The notes beneath the pieces were generated by a model. That model worked only from the letters and a program-made list of their open reading frames with translations, was not told the DNA's origin and searched no databases. 64,000 bases of DNA from an uncultured Paenibacillus sp. (GTDB taxonomy: Bacteria; Bacillota; Bacilli; Paenibacillales; Paenibacillaceae): assembly GCA_937895345.1 (NCBI GenBank), contig CALAWP010000010.1, positions 1 to 64,000 of the forward strand, in the 5' to 3' direction. The first letter of the stretch is position 1. Every line of letters begins with the position of its first letter. Both the position numbers and the translations under genes were made by a program. Shown in pieces: positions 41,439 through 51,448 of the stretch.

Positions 41439-44400
41439 TTGAAAAGCATCATTAATTTCTCGTTGAACAACAAGTTTGCGCTGTGGATCATGACGGTCAT
41501 CGTTCTGTTCGCGGGCTTGCAAGCCGGTACGAGCATGAAGATGGAGACGATCCCGGATATTACGATTCCGATCGTCAGCGTTACGACCATTTATCCGGGC
41601 GCGGCGCCGGAAGAAGTTATGGAGAAAGTGACGAAGCCGATTGAACAGCGGACCCGCAATTTGTCCGGCGTCAATACGGTCATGTCGACCTCGTACGAGA
41701 ACGCTTCTTCGGTTGTTCTGGAGTTTAAATACGAGACCGATATGGACAAGGCGGAGGAAGAAGTCAAGGAGGCGCTGGGGCAGCTGAGCTTGCCGGACGG
41801 CGTGAACGACCCTTCCGTCTCCCGGATCAGCCTCAACGCGTTCCCGGTCATTTCGATCAGCTTGGCGAACGACGAGCTGACGCTTCCGCAGCTGACGCGG
41901 CAGGTAAACGACAGCATTTTGCCTAAGCTTCAAGGTCTTGACGGCGTCGCTTCCGTGCAAATTTCCGGTCAGAACGTCGTGGAAGGCGAGCTCGCATTTG
42001 ACCAGGACGCGCTGGCGGCGATCGGGTTGAACGAGGACGCGGTGAAGGGCATCATTTCCGCCTCGGCCTTGTCCGTTCCGCTGGGCATCTTCGAGTTCGG
42101 CAATGAAGAGAAATCGATCGTCGTGGACGGAAACGTAACGACGGTGGAAGATCTGAACAATCTGGAGCTGTTGCCGGGCGTCAAGCTGAGCGACGTCGCC
42201 GAGCTGTCAATCAGCGACAAGGCGGAATCGATATCCCGGACGAACGGCAAAGATTCCATCGGCGTCAGCATCGTGAAGGCGGCCGAAGCCAACACGGTGG
42301 ATGTCGTCAATCGGGTAAAAAAGGAAATCAAGGAACTCGAAGCGGATTACAAAGGTCTCGTGGCGGAAGTATCGTTCGACCAAGGCGAGCCGATCGAGGA
42401 ATCCGTCCATACGATGCTCAGCAAAGCGGCCATCGGCGCGCTGGCGGCCGTCCTGATCATCTTGCTGTTCTTGCGCAATATTCGGTCTACCATCATTTCG
42501 GTCGTATCGATCCCGTTGTCTATCTTGATCGCGCTGCTCATCTTGAAGCAAATGGACATCACGCTCAACATTATGACGCTTGGCGCCATAACGGTTGCGA
42601 TCGGACGGGTGATCGACGATTCCATCGTCGTCATCGAGAACGTATACAGGCGAATGTCGCTGTCGAGCGAAAAGCTGAAGGGCAAAGAGCTGATCGTGGA
42701 AGCGACTCGCGAAATGTTCATTCCGATTTTGTCTTCCACCGTCGTAACGGTCGCCGTATTCCTGCCGATGGGTCTCGTATCCGGCATGGTCGGCCAAATC
42801 TTCATGCCGTTTGCGCTCACGATCGTTTTTGCGCTGGCGGCGTCGCTGGTCGTTGCCGTTACCGTCGTGCCGATGATGGCGCATATGATGTTCCGCAACG
42901 GCTTGAAGGGCGGCAAAGCGCATGACGACAAGCCGGGCCGCTTGGCGATGCTGTACAAGAAAGTGCTGGAGTGGTCGCTGAACCATAAGCTCGCGACGTT
43001 CGGTCTGGCGTTGCTGCTGCTGGTCGGCAGCTGCGGCCTGTTCCCGTGGGTCGGCGTCAGCTTCCTGCCGGAAGACGAGCAGAAGTCGATGATCGTCACT
43101 TACAACCCGGCTCCGGGCGAGACTCGCGAGCAAGTTGAAGCGATGGCGCTGGAAGCCGAGAAGGTGCTCATCGGGCGCGAAGGGCTGAGCGTCGTGCAGT
43201 ATGCCGTCGGCGGACAAAACCCGATGAATCCGGGTGCGTCCAAGCAAGCGTTGTTCAATATGAATTACGATAAAGAATTTGGCGGATTCGCCGAAGAGAA
43301 AGAGGCCATCATTCCGCTGCTGCAGGAGCTTGGCGGACAAGGGGAATGGAAGCAGCAGGACTTTACCGGCGGGCTTGGAGGCTCCGGACTGTCTCTGCTC
43401 GTGTACGGCCCCGACATGAAGGCGTTGCAGCCCGTCGTCGAAGAGTTGACGGCGAAGCTGCAAGAAAACGGGAATTTGGCGAAAATCGAATCCAGCTTAA
43501 GCGAAACGTACGATCAATACCGGATCGTGGCGGACCGCGAGAAGCTGAGCCTATACGGATTGACCGCAGGCCAGGTGGCGATGGCGCTCAGCCCGGTGCG
43601 CGAACGTCCGGTGCTGACGACGGTGGAGAACGACGGGGAAGACGTCAACATTTATTTGAAGACGGAAGAACGAGTCTTTACCGGCAAGGCCGACTTGGAA
43701 AACGTGACGCTGATGTCCCCGCTGGGCATGGAGGTGGCGCTCAAGGACGTCGTAACGATCGAGGAGGGCGAATCTCCGAATACGATTACGCGCCGCGCCG
43801 ACCGCGTCTATGCGGAAGTGACCGCCGAAGTGACGTCTTCGAACGTAGGCGCCGTATCGACCGACGTTCAAAAGCTGATCGACGGTATGGAGCTGCCCGA
43901 CAATATCGACATTGAGATGGGCGGCGTAACGGAACAAATCAACGAAACGTTTACGCAGCTCGGTCTGGCCATGCTGGCGGCCGTCGCCATCGTCTATCTG
44001 GTGCTCGTGCTGACGTTCGGCGGCGCGCTGACGCCGTTTACGATTCTGTTCTCGCTGCCGTTTACGATTATCGGCGCCATGGTCGGCTTGTTCCTGGCGG
44101 GAGAAACGATCAGCGCCACGGCAATGATCGGAGCGCTTATGCTGATCGGCATCGTCGTCACGAACGCCATCGTTCTGATCGACCGCGTCTTGCATAAGGA
44201 GAAGGAAGGTCTGTCGGTGCGCGAAGCGCTGCTGGAAGCGGGCGTGACCCGACTGCGTCCGATTCTGATGACGGCCATCGCAACCGTCGGTGCGCTGCTG
44301 CCGCTCGCCCTCGGCTTCGAATCCGGCGGATTGATTTCCAAAGGGATGGCGATTACCGTTATCGGCGGCTTGACGAGCTCGACATTGCTGACGCTCATCA

Positions 44401-44462
44401 TCGTGCCGGTCGTATACGAGTTCCTGAACCGGAAAAAAGCTCGTCAGCATGCGAAGGCTTAA
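41439..44462 (+). CDS. RND-family efflux transporter (SwrC/AcrB-like)
   Basis: This is a 1007-residue proton-driven exporter. The first helix begins MKSIINFSLNNKFALW. Two large extracytoplasmic loops lie after TM1 and TM7. TM4 carries the acidic pair in AIGRVIDDSIVVIENVYRRM, and VTNAIVLIDRVLHKEKEGLS lies in the second half. No periplasmic adaptor or outer-membrane factor gene is adjacent, as expected for a Gram-positive SwrC-type pump that handles surfactin-like lipids or other amphiphiles. TTG 41439 follows GAGGAGTGG. Confidence 0.93.
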   Translation: MKSIINFSLNNKFALWIMTVIVLFAGLQAGTSMKMETIPDITIPIVSVTTIYPGAAPEEVMEKVTKPIEQRTRNLSGVNTVMSTSYENASSVVLEFKYETDMDKAEEEVKEALGQLSLPDGVNDPSVSRISLNAFPVISISLANDELTLPQLTRQVNDSILPKLQGLDGVASVQISGQNVVEGELAFDQDALAAIGLNEDAVKGIISASALSVPLGIFEFGNEEKSIVVDGNVTTVEDLNNLELLPGVKLSDVAELSISDKAESISRTNGKDSIGVSIVKAAEANTVDVVNRVKKEIKELEADYKGLVAEVSFDQGEPIEESVHTMLSKAAIGALAAVLIILLFLRNIRSTIISVVSIPLSILIALLILKQMDITLNIMTLGAITVAIGRVIDDSIVVIENVYRRMSLSSEKLKGKELIVEATREMFIPILSSTVVTVAVFLPMGLVSGMVGQIFMPFALTIVFALAASLVVAVTVVPMMAHMMFRNGLKGGKAHDDKPGRLAMLYKKVLEWSLNHKLATFGLALLLLVGSCGLFPWVGVSFLPEDEQKSMIVTYNPAPGETREQVEAMALEAEKVLIGREGLSVVQYAVGGQNPMNPGASKQALFNMNYDKEFGGFAEEKEAIIPLLQELGGQGEWKQQDFTGGLGGSGLSLLVYGPDMKALQPVVEELTAKLQENGNLAKIESSLSETYDQYRIVADREKLSLYGLTAGQVAMALSPVRERPVLTTVENDGEDVNIYLKTEERVFTGKADLENVTLMSPLGMEVALKDVVTIEEGESPNTITRRADRVYAEVTAEVTSSNVGAVSTDVQKLIDGMELPDNIDIEMGGVTEQINETFTQLGLAMLAAVAIVYLVLVLTFGGALTPFTILFSLPFTIIGAMVGLFLAGETISATAMIGALMLIGIVVTNAIVLIDRVLHKEKEGLSVREALLEAGVTRLRPILMTAIATVGALLPLALGFESGGLISKGMAITVIGGLTSSTLLTLIIVPVVYEFLNRKKARQHAKA

Positions 44463-44784
44463 GCGCCGCATGTAACGATACTTCAGCAAAGCGGTATATA
44501 GGGGAAGGTTTGGTTAAGAAAAGGGACGGTTATCTTCCAGGAGATAATCGCCTCTTTTTATTCAATTTGTTTTATGAAGAGTATCGTACATTTTGCTATT
44601 TTTATCGAACCGCGGACGAAAGCTTCTTGCAAATGCGGCTGCTGCTAGGACGGAAACCGATTATGACAACTTTAACAAAAGAGTTCGCAATACTGCCGGC
44701 TTATCGCCATCGTTGACTTATTCTTGTCTCGTTCGGGCAAGCTAACCGCAGCAATCCGTTGCGAGATAAGGAGGAGGCGGTCAT
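44463..44784 (+). other. 322-bp intergenic stretch
   Basis: The stretch contains a hairpin around 44519-44559 (GGTTATCT pairing with AGATAATC, then CCTCTTTTT), which probably ends the RND operon. A ribosome site lies at its 3' end. A 68-codon open frame at 44510 has no RBS and non-coding composition. I see no other feature. Confidence 0.5.
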
Positions 44785-45120
44785 ATGCTGCGGAATATCG
44801 TCAAGGCGGTGGCGCTGATCATCGGCTTGGCCGGTTCCGATGCGGCGGCTTTGGAATCCCCGACGACGGTCCTGTCGGCTCCGCGATATTCGGAGTGGGG
44901 GCGGACGGCGATGCAGGAAGCGGCTAAGGCGTATGCGGGAGCATCTATCGTCGATTACAAATATGAAGGCAGATTTCAATCGGAAGCGGGACGGCCGGAG
45001 GAACGTTTTTTGTTGCGGGTTCGCCATGACGGCCGTGAATTCGGTCTGCGGGTAAGGGTTGAGCTGGAAGAAGGCGCGGAGAAGCTTCACGCCGTCAGAA
45101 TGAAGGAAGTCGAACGGTGA
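44785..45120 (+). CDS. YqzG/YhdC-like secreted protein (DUF3889)
   Basis: This is a 111-residue protein with a signal peptide (MLRNIVKAVALIIGLAGSDAAA). A DUF3889-type domain follows: SAPRYSEWGRTAMQEAAKAY, then SIVDYKYEGR and EERFLLRVRHDGREFGLRVRVEL. Function is unknown in this family. The RBS is strong (AAGGAGGAGG). A perfect-stem terminator begins in its last codons, so it is monocistronic at its 3' end. Confidence 0.85.
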   Translation: MLRNIVKAVALIIGLAGSDAAALESPTTVLSAPRYSEWGRTAMQEAAKAYAGASIVDYKYEGRFQSEAGRPEERFLLRVRHDGREFGLRVRVELEEGAEKLHAVRMKEVER

Positions 45121-45149
45121 CCGGTTAGTAACGGTCACCGTTCGTTTTG
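45111..45149 (+). terminator. Terminator after the YqzG-like gene
   Basis: CGAACGGTGACCG (45111-45123) pairs with CGGTCACCGTTCG (45132-45144), followed by TTTT. The stem includes the stop codon. Confidence 0.85.
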
Positions 45150-45245
45150 TTGCCGGCCGATGCCGCCATCGCTGTCGCTCGCCCATTATTGTTTGCCCGA
45201 GACCCACGGCGAGATTAGAGAATAACTGGCAAATCAAGCAACTTT

Positions 45246-45274
45246 TTGCCTCTAGCAGTCGTTAATAGTAAAAT
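45246..45274 (+). promoter_or_regulatory. Promoter of the ABC-MoxR-VWA operon
   Basis: TTGCCT (45246-45251), 17 bp, and TAAAAT (45269-45274). The leader would be about 25 nt. Confidence 0.6.
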
Positions 45275-45305
45275 AGACAAAACGATGCTGGAGAGGAGCT
45301 GCGTT

Positions 45306-47696
45306 GTGAAATTTTCGTTTATCGATCGCAGTCGCTTCGCGGCGGCTGCGCTTCTTGCCGCTTTTGTACTAACCGTGCTCGCGCCTCCGGCTGCTTTGAA
45401 GGCCGAAGGGGACGGCGGATTGCGCATTCATGCCAAGACGGGGTTTCAAGGACTGTATAAAGGAACGGCATGGATTCCCGTAACGCTGTCGCTGACGAAC
45501 GAGACCGGAAAGGATATGGCGGGCGAGGCGGTGGTGTCCGTATGGGTGAACGGAATGACGACCGACTATGTCATCCCTGCGGAGCTCCCGAGAGGATCGA
45601 CGGTCGAGCTGCCGCTTGCGATTCCGGGCATGGAGCTGAATAAGGATTCGACGAAGATCCGTTTTTTTGAAGGATCGTTCGGCAAGGGCAAGTCCGTTCC
45701 TTTACAAGGGACCGATTATTTGGAAGGCCGCGCGTCTTCGGGTTATATGATCGGCGTTGTGGCGCGAGATCCGGATACGCTTAATTTTATGCCATCGTTA
45801 AATCAGAAAGGCTACAATATCAGCGTCGTACCGATCAAGCCGGAGGAGCTGCCGAAGCAATCGATTATGCTGGATATGCTCGATGCGCTTGTCTTGAACG
45901 ATACGGCGACGGCCGGCTGGGACGCAAGCCGGGTCGAGGCGGTGCAGAACTGGACGGCCGAGGGCGGAACGCTCATTTTGTCCGGCGGGGCCGGTTACGG
46001 CAAAACGGCGGAAGCGTTTGCAGAACTGTCTCCCGTCGCGGTCGAAGGAACGATGGAGCTACCGGACACGGAAGCGTTGTCGGCTGCGGGCGGGACCGAG
46101 CTCGCCGCCAATCTCCCTGTCACCATTTCCAAAGGCCGTTTGACGGAAGGGCGTATTGAATGGAGCGAGCAAGGGGTGCCGCTCGCGGCCAATCGGGAAT
46201 ACGGCATGGGCGAAGTCGTCTATGTCGCCTTCGATCCGTCGCTGGAGCCGATGTCGGTCTGGGCAGGAAGCGCGCAGCTGTGGGCAAGATTGCTGCAAAA
46301 CACGCTGACGCCGCTGCAGCAGCTCGGAGGCATTCAATTCCATGACCAGATCTATTGGAATATCGGGTCTCTGATCGATTATTTTCCGTCGATCAAACCG
46401 CCTAACTTTATGCTGCTGATGCTGTTGCTCGGCATCTATATGCTGCTGGTCGCTCCGGTGCTGTACATCGTTCTGGCGAAGCTGGACCGCAGGGAATGGG
46501 CCTGGTGGGCGATTCCTGCCGTTTCGCTGGCGATGGCCGCCGTGATCTTCCTGATCGGCGCGGGCGACAAGCGGGTAATGAACGCCCATACGATTGAAAT
46601 CATCGAATTGACCAAAGACGGCAAAGCGGTCATGTCCGGAGCGACCGGACTGTTCGTTCCGGCAGGGGGGACCGTCACCGCCGAATACGGCCGGCCGCTG
46701 CCGCTTAAGCTGTATGCCGGCGGAAATGTTGTCGGAAGAGGGGGCTCCGGAGGTCTGAACGCTTCGGGCAATCATCAGGTCAGGCTGGGCGAGGCCGGAA
46801 ACTCCGCCGTCTGGCGGTCGGTGTCCTACTGGTCGACCCGCAAGCTGTGGATGGAGCGATCCCTGGCGCCGGAGTCGGAGACGGGGATGCTGGAAGTCCG
46901 TTACGAGGAAGAGGGCGGAGATTGGCGGATCGTCGTAACGAATCAAACGACGGCGGATTTGCAGCACGTTTCGCTGCTGTCCGGAGGTCTGGTCCAGCCG
47001 ATCGGCGACTTGAAACGGGGAGAATCCGGAACGGTCGATTTGCTGCCGTCCATTTCGTCGATGGCGGGTCAATATTTTAATTACGGCCATCATATGTTTC
47101 CTTATCCTGCTAACCGTCGGGACGACGAATACAGCCGCGAACGGAATTTGACCGATCTTTACTTCAATCGCAGCAACGGATCGATTATGCCTTCCAGGCC
47201 TGCTATCGTCGCCTTCAGCAAGGACCGGTACAGCGGTTATCTCGTCGGCGGGAACAAGGTAAAGGCTGATCGGCTGCGCATGTGGGTGAAGGAACTGGGG
47301 CCGGCTCCGCAGGATGAGAACCGTGTCGTCGTCCCTGCCGGAGCGATGAAGCCGATCGTCACGTCCAATACGATGCAGACGTTTGACCAGTACGGAAACG
47401 GTGAGATCAGAGTCGGCGGCGGAGAACTGGTGCTGGACTATTTGGCTCCGGACGCCTTCGGCGTTGCGTACGATGCGATCAAGGTTCAAGTAACGCCCGG
47501 TTATCCGGGATCGGATCTGAAGTACGCCATTTGGAATGATCGGAGCGGCGAATGGCAGCCGATCGAAGGCGATCTCGGCGATCCAACGCCGTATATGACC
47601 GAAGGCGGAACGATTCGCGTTCGGCTGGAAGCCGGCATCGAAACCGAAACCGCAATTCCGCTGGTCGAGCTGGAAGGAGAGAAACTGGCGCCATGA
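45306..47696 (+). CDS. Large secreted/membrane-anchored protein, first gene of ABC-MoxR-VWA operon
   Basis: I do not recognise a named family. GTG 45306 (GAGAGGAG at 8 nt) gives 796 residues; the frame is open to 45246 but that region is the promoter. A signal peptide (AAAALLAAFVLTVLAPPAALKAEG) precedes an extracytoplasmic beta-rich domain of about 320 residues (TGFQGLYKGTAWIPVTLSLTN). A Gly-rich GAT-like segment (TLILSGGAGYGKTAEAF) lies near 225. Two transmembrane helices (about 360-410, FMLLMLLLGIYMLLVAPVLY and WWAIPAVSLAMAAVIFLIGA) are followed by a second large extracytoplasmic domain. The stop overlaps the ABC ATPase start. Confidence 0.8.
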   Translation: MKFSFIDRSRFAAAALLAAFVLTVLAPPAALKAEGDGGLRIHAKTGFQGLYKGTAWIPVTLSLTNETGKDMAGEAVVSVWVNGMTTDYVIPAELPRGSTVELPLAIPGMELNKDSTKIRFFEGSFGKGKSVPLQGTDYLEGRASSGYMIGVVARDPDTLNFMPSLNQKGYNISVVPIKPEELPKQSIMLDMLDALVLNDTATAGWDASRVEAVQNWTAEGGTLILSGGAGYGKTAEAFAELSPVAVEGTMELPDTEALSAAGGTELAANLPVTISKGRLTEGRIEWSEQGVPLAANREYGMGEVVYVAFDPSLEPMSVWAGSAQLWARLLQNTLTPLQQLGGIQFHDQIYWNIGSLIDYFPSIKPPNFMLLMLLLGIYMLLVAPVLYIVLAKLDRREWAWWAIPAVSLAMAAVIFLIGAGDKRVMNAHTIEIIELTKDGKAVMSGATGLFVPAGGTVTAEYGRPLPLKLYAGGNVVGRGGSGGLNASGNHQVRLGEAGNSAVWRSVSYWSTRKLWMERSLAPESETGMLEVRYEEEGGDWRIVVTNQTTADLQHVSLLSGGLVQPIGDLKRGESGTVDLLPSISSMAGQYFNYGHHMFPYPANRRDDEYSRERNLTDLYFNRSNGSIMPSRPAIVAFSKDRYSGYLVGGNKVKADRLRMWVKELGPAPQDENRVVVPAGAMKPIVTSNTMQTFDQYGNGEIRVGGGELVLDYLAPDAFGVAYDAIKVQVTPGYPGSDLKYAIWNDRSGEWQPIEGDLGDPTPYMTEGGTIRVRLEAGIETETAIPLVELEGEKLAP

Positions 47697-48679
47697 CGAT
47701 ACCAATTACGGGAACGGAGAGCGAGGAAACGGTTCAAGGCGAGGTGCCTATGATCGAAATACGCGGATTGGCACGGACATTCGGCAGCATCCAGGCGCTG
47801 AAGGGAATCGACCTGACCATAGGCAAAGGAACGGTGTTCGGATTTGTCGGTCCGAACGGAGCGGGCAAGTCGACGACCATGTCGATATTGGCGACGCTGC
47901 TGCTGCCCAGCGCCGGTTACGCCAAGGTAGGCGGGTACGACGTGACGAAGCATCCGCAGGAAGTCAGGAAGCTGATTGGCTACATGCCGGATTTCTTCGG
48001 CGTATACGATCACTTCAAGACGGTGGAGTATTTGCACTTTTACGGCGCCAGCTACGGCATTTCGAAAAAGGACAGGGATGCGCTTATCCCCGGCTTGCTT
48101 GAGCTGGTCAATCTGTCGGACAAAGCGGACGCTTACGTCGATACGCTGTCGCGGGGCATGAAGCAGCGTCTTTGCCTGGCGCGCTGCCTGGTGCACGATC
48201 CCGAGCTGCTTATTTTGGACGAACCGGCCTCCGGCCTCGATCCGCGGGCGCGCATCGAGATGAGGGAAATCTTGAAAGAACTGAAGTCAATGGGCAAGAC
48301 GATCATCATTTCTTCGCATATTTTGCCGGAGCTGGCCGAAATGGTGGATGAAATCGGCGTGATCGAGCAAGGCCGCATCGCGGCGGTCGGCAACGTGGCC
48401 GACATTCAGAGCCGTTTGCGCGTCAACCGGTTTCTGCATGTTCGTCTGGCGGGAAGAGAAGACGAGGCGGAGCGGTTTTTGCGCGACCGTCCTTGCGTGG
48501 ACCGGGTCCATCGCGAAGATAACGGCCTGCAGATCGGCTTCGGAGGCGGAGACGACGAACAGGCGGACCTGCTGCATGCGCTTGTGGAAGCTGGTTACCG
48601 GGTTATATCCTTCAGCGAGGCCCAAACGAATTTGGAGGACGTATTTCTGGAAATTACGAGAGGGGGCGGATCGGCATGA
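47693..48679 (+). CDS. ABC transporter ATP-binding protein
   Basis: This is a 328-residue ATPase of the ABC-2/GldA-like type: Walker A GPNGAGKSTT near residue 60, Q-loop YMPDFFGVYD, signature LSRGMKQRLCLARCL, Walker B LLILDEPASGLDP and H-loop ISSHILPELAEM. A 90-residue C-terminal extension is typical of exporter ATPases. ATG 47693 overlaps the preceding stop (ATGA) with AAGGAGAG upstream. An internal ATG at 47750 with GAGGTG is an alternative start. It pairs with the permease encoded next. Confidence 0.92.
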   Translation: MTIPITGTESEETVQGEVPMIEIRGLARTFGSIQALKGIDLTIGKGTVFGFVGPNGAGKSTTMSILATLLLPSAGYAKVGGYDVTKHPQEVRKLIGYMPDFFGVYDHFKTVEYLHFYGASYGISKKDRDALIPGLLELVNLSDKADAYVDTLSRGMKQRLCLARCLVHDPELLILDEPASGLDPRARIEMREILKELKSMGKTIIISSHILPELAEMVDEIGVIEQGRIAAVGNVADIQSRLRVNRFLHVRLAGREDEAERFLRDRPCVDRVHREDNGLQIGFGGGDDEQADLLHALVEAGYRVISFSEAQTNLEDVFLEITRGGGSA

Positions 48680-49581
48680 CCAAAGGACAAGCGGCGGAAG
48701 GAAAGGCAAACGGCTGGCGAATCCGGCTGATCAATCCCGTCCTGGACAAGGAATTCAGGCTCCGCATGCGCTCTCCCCGCGCGATGTGGACGCTGTTCTT
48801 TTATTTGTTCGCCCTTGGCTTGATGTCGCTCAGCGCCATTTATTTGACGCAGGAGCTTGCCGGGAGGGGCGGATCGTTCAGACCCGAGGAGAGCCGGTAT
48901 CTGTTTTATTTTCTCAGTCTTGCGCAGTTGGGCTTAATCGCCTTTATGGCGCCCGGCTTGACGGCGGGAGTCATTAGCGGCGAGCGTGAGAAGCAGACGC
49001 TGAACCTGCTTCTCACGACGCAGCAAAGCTCGGCCACGATCGTGCTGAGCAAGCTGGTTTCGTCGCTGAGCTTCATGGTGCTGATCGTGGTCAGCACGTT
49101 ACCGATATACAGCATGATGTTTTTGTACGGGGGCGTATCCCCCAACCAGCTGGCGCTTGTATTTCTGTACGATTTGTTTATGATGTTTGTGCTCGGCTCT
49201 TTCGGCGTTCTGTTTTCGACGCTGCTAAGGCGGACGATGGTGTCGGTGATCGTCACTTACGGCGTGACGCTGTTTATGTTTGCGGGCACCGCCATCTTGT
49301 TTATGGTGTTGATCGGGATCGTCGAACAGGCTTACCAAGGACAGTCCATATCGTATACGTGGGTCGGCCACGTGCTGGCCTGGAATCCGGCGGTCGGCAT
49401 GTACAGCATCATGGACCCGTCCGTCAACGACGTCGTATTTTCCGTCAACCGGTGGACCGGCGGACCGGCCAATGGACCGCTTATCCCGCTATGGGCGGAG
49501 AGCATGATCATTTACGGCTGTCTGTCTTTGCTCGCCTTGTGGATCGCGGTGCGCAATTTGCGGCCGCGCCATCGGGCGTAG
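48676..49581 (+). CDS. ABC transporter permease subunit (ABC-2/GldF-like)
   Basis: This is a 301-residue membrane protein with about six transmembrane helices. It begins with the cytoplasmic segment INPVLDKEFRLRMRSPRA, typical of ABC-2 permeases that precede the first helix with an Arg-rich elbow. GVISGEREKQTLNLLLTT is a second family signature. It overlaps the ATPase gene by four bases. No substrate-binding lipoprotein is adjacent; the large protein encoded first in the operon may be the partner (inference). Confidence 0.9.
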   Translation: MTKGQAAEGKANGWRIRLINPVLDKEFRLRMRSPRAMWTLFFYLFALGLMSLSAIYLTQELAGRGGSFRPEESRYLFYFLSLAQLGLIAFMAPGLTAGVISGEREKQTLNLLLTTQQSSATIVLSKLVSSLSFMVLIVVSTLPIYSMMFLYGGVSPNQLALVFLYDLFMMFVLGSFGVLFSTLLRRTMVSVIVTYGVTLFMFAGTAILFMVLIGIVEQAYQGQSISYTWVGHVLAWNPAVGMYSIMDPSVNDVVFSVNRWTGGPANGPLIPLWAESMIIYGCLSLLALWIAVRNLRPRHRA

Positions 49582-49665
49582 CCGGCAATGTATTCGCGGA
49601 CCTGACGGCCGGAAGAGCGGCAGCGTTAGTAAGGCAGAGCGCCTTGATCCGAAGGAGGGAGACGG

Positions 49666-51429
49666 ATGGCGAAAGAACCATCGTTGACGCGGCTGTTGAC
49701 GCCCGTGCGCAATCGGCTTGTCCTGTTCAGGCTGCTGCGGCAGGCGGCGCTCGGTGTTGCCGGCGGAAGCGTTGCCGGCGCGGCCGTATTGGCGGCCGGC
49801 CGCTTGTGGCCGATGGCGCATGCGATGCCGCTGTTTGGGTGCGCCGTGGCTGCGGGCTTGGCGGCCGGCGCGGCGCTTGGATGGCGAAGGCGGGAGTCGC
49901 TGCGGGATGCGGCCAGAACGGTCGATAAGCTCGAAGCCGAAGATGCGGTGACGACCGCGCTTGACGGGTTGGCCCGATCTGCGGGAGAAGGCGCGGAACG
50001 CGAATCCGAAATCGTCAAGCTGCAGCGTATGGACGCCGAAGCGGCCGTTCGGCGGTTTGCGGAGGGGCTTCGCACGAAGCTCCCCTGGCCGGGCTGGCCG
50101 GCTTGGCGGACCTCCGTTATGGCGGGAGCGTCGGCATGGGTCGTCATCGCCGCGCTGCTGATCGCGCCGAATCCGATGGAGGAGCGGGCCCAGGCGAAGG
50201 CGAAAGCGGCCGAAACGATCGGGGAGCTGGAAGAGAAGGCGGAACATATGGCCGAGGCGGCCAAGCGCGAAGGCTTGTCCGGAGAAGAGGCGGAGGCGCT
50301 GCTGCAGCCGCTGGTATCGCTGCGGGAGGCGCTGTCTTCGCCGAACGTCAATTTCGAAGAAGCGCTGAAGGAGCTTGAAGCGGCCATTCGCGAGCTGGAG
50401 CGCGCCGCCGAAGCGGCTTCGCAGGCGGCGTCGCGTCTGGAGGCGGCCGCCAGGGCGATGGCGGTCGAGCCGAATTTGCGGCCGCTCGGCGAGGCGCTGC
50501 AAGCCCGCGACGCCGAGGCCGCGAGAAGCGCGATCGACGACTTGCGGTCGCGCATGAAGGAGCTGTCGCCGGAGGAGCGCGAATCGCTGGCGGAAGCGCT
50601 GGAGCGGCTCGCGGCCGAGCAGCCGCGGGAAGCCGCCGCCGAGGAGCTGGCGGCGGCTTTGAAGGAAGCGGCGCGGCAGGTGCGCGCCGAAAGCGAAGGG
50701 GAGGCGGAGGCCGATCCGAACGGCGACGGCCTTGCCGCTCTGGAGGAAGCGCTCGCCCGCGCACTGACGCAAGGCGAGCTGGAGCGGCTCGCGCGCGAGA
50801 TGTCCGGCAGCCTGGCGGAAGCCGGACGGCAGCTCGCGGCGCGGCAAGGGCTGCCGGCGCCTGCAGGCTTGTCCGAAGCCGGAGCGGCGGGCTCAGGGAC
50901 CGCGACCGGCGGCGGAACGGGCGGACAGGGCGGCTCCGGCGGCGAATCGGGAGCTTCCGGGGCGGCAGGCTCCGGTGAGGGTGCAAGCGAAGGCGATTCC
51001 GGCATTTCCGGCAGCGGAGGGTCCGGAGCCGGCGGAACGGGCAGCGAAGGACAAGGTGCGGGCGGCGGCGAAGGCGCCGGCGGAGGAGGAAACGGCAGCG
51101 GAACCGGATCCGGCACCGGCGCTGGCGGAACCGGTGCCGTTCATGGCCAAGGCTCCGGGGCGGGAACGGGAACCGGCAGCCGGAAGCTGGTCACGACGCC
51201 AAGAACGATGGAAGGCTCCGGCAACGTGCAGAGGGACGGCGGGCCGGCATCCGGCGGCGAGACGCAGACGGGCGGGCAATCGCCCATGATCGACGGCACG
51301 ACCAGACCGTACGAGGAAGTATACGGCGAATACGCCGAGGAGGCCAAGCGGTCGATCGGCCGTTCCCAGCTGCCTGCCGGCATGCAGGAGAAGGTGAAGC
51401 GGTATTTTGACGAAATACAGCCCGAGTGA
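49666..51429 (+). CDS. Membrane protein with coiled coil and Gly-rich tail
   Basis: This is a 587-residue protein without a recognised name. Three hydrophobic segments lie at about 25-48, 52-68 and 145-165. A long Ala/Glu-rich coiled-coil follows from about 175 to 400. A low-complexity Gly/Ser/Thr stretch (about 410-510) comes next, then a conserved-looking acidic C-terminus (TRPYEEVYGEYAEEAKRSIG, then PAGMQEKVKRYFDEI). That C-terminus resembles tails seen in proteins encoded beside MoxR ATPases and could be a MoxR-contacting element (inference). GTG/ATG choice is clear: ATG 49666 follows GAAGGAGGG. Confidence 0.78.
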   Translation: MAKEPSLTRLLTPVRNRLVLFRLLRQAALGVAGGSVAGAAVLAAGRLWPMAHAMPLFGCAVAAGLAAGAALGWRRRESLRDAARTVDKLEAEDAVTTALDGLARSAGEGAERESEIVKLQRMDAEAAVRRFAEGLRTKLPWPGWPAWRTSVMAGASAWVVIAALLIAPNPMEERAQAKAKAAETIGELEEKAEHMAEAAKREGLSGEEAEALLQPLVSLREALSSPNVNFEEALKELEAAIRELERAAEAASQAASRLEAAARAMAVEPNLRPLGEALQARDAEAARSAIDDLRSRMKELSPEERESLAEALERLAAEQPREAAAEELAAALKEAARQVRAESEGEAEADPNGDGLAALEEALARALTQGELERLAREMSGSLAEAGRQLAARQGLPAPAGLSEAGAAGSGTATGGGTGGQGGSGGESGASGAAGSGEGASEGDSGISGSGGSGAGGTGSEGQGAGGGEGAGGGGNGSGTGSGTGAGGTGAVHGQGSGAGTGTGSRKLVTTPRTMEGSGNVQRDGGPASGGETQTGGQSPMIDGTTRPYEEVYGEYAEEAKRSIGRSQLPAGMQEKVKRYFDEIQPE

Positions 51430-51448
51430 CGTCTGGAGGATCGAAGCG

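Noticed and set aside
44510..44716. 68-codon ORF after the RND gene
   Set aside because: There is no ribosome site, it overlaps the probable operon terminator, and its composition is unlike neighbouring genes.
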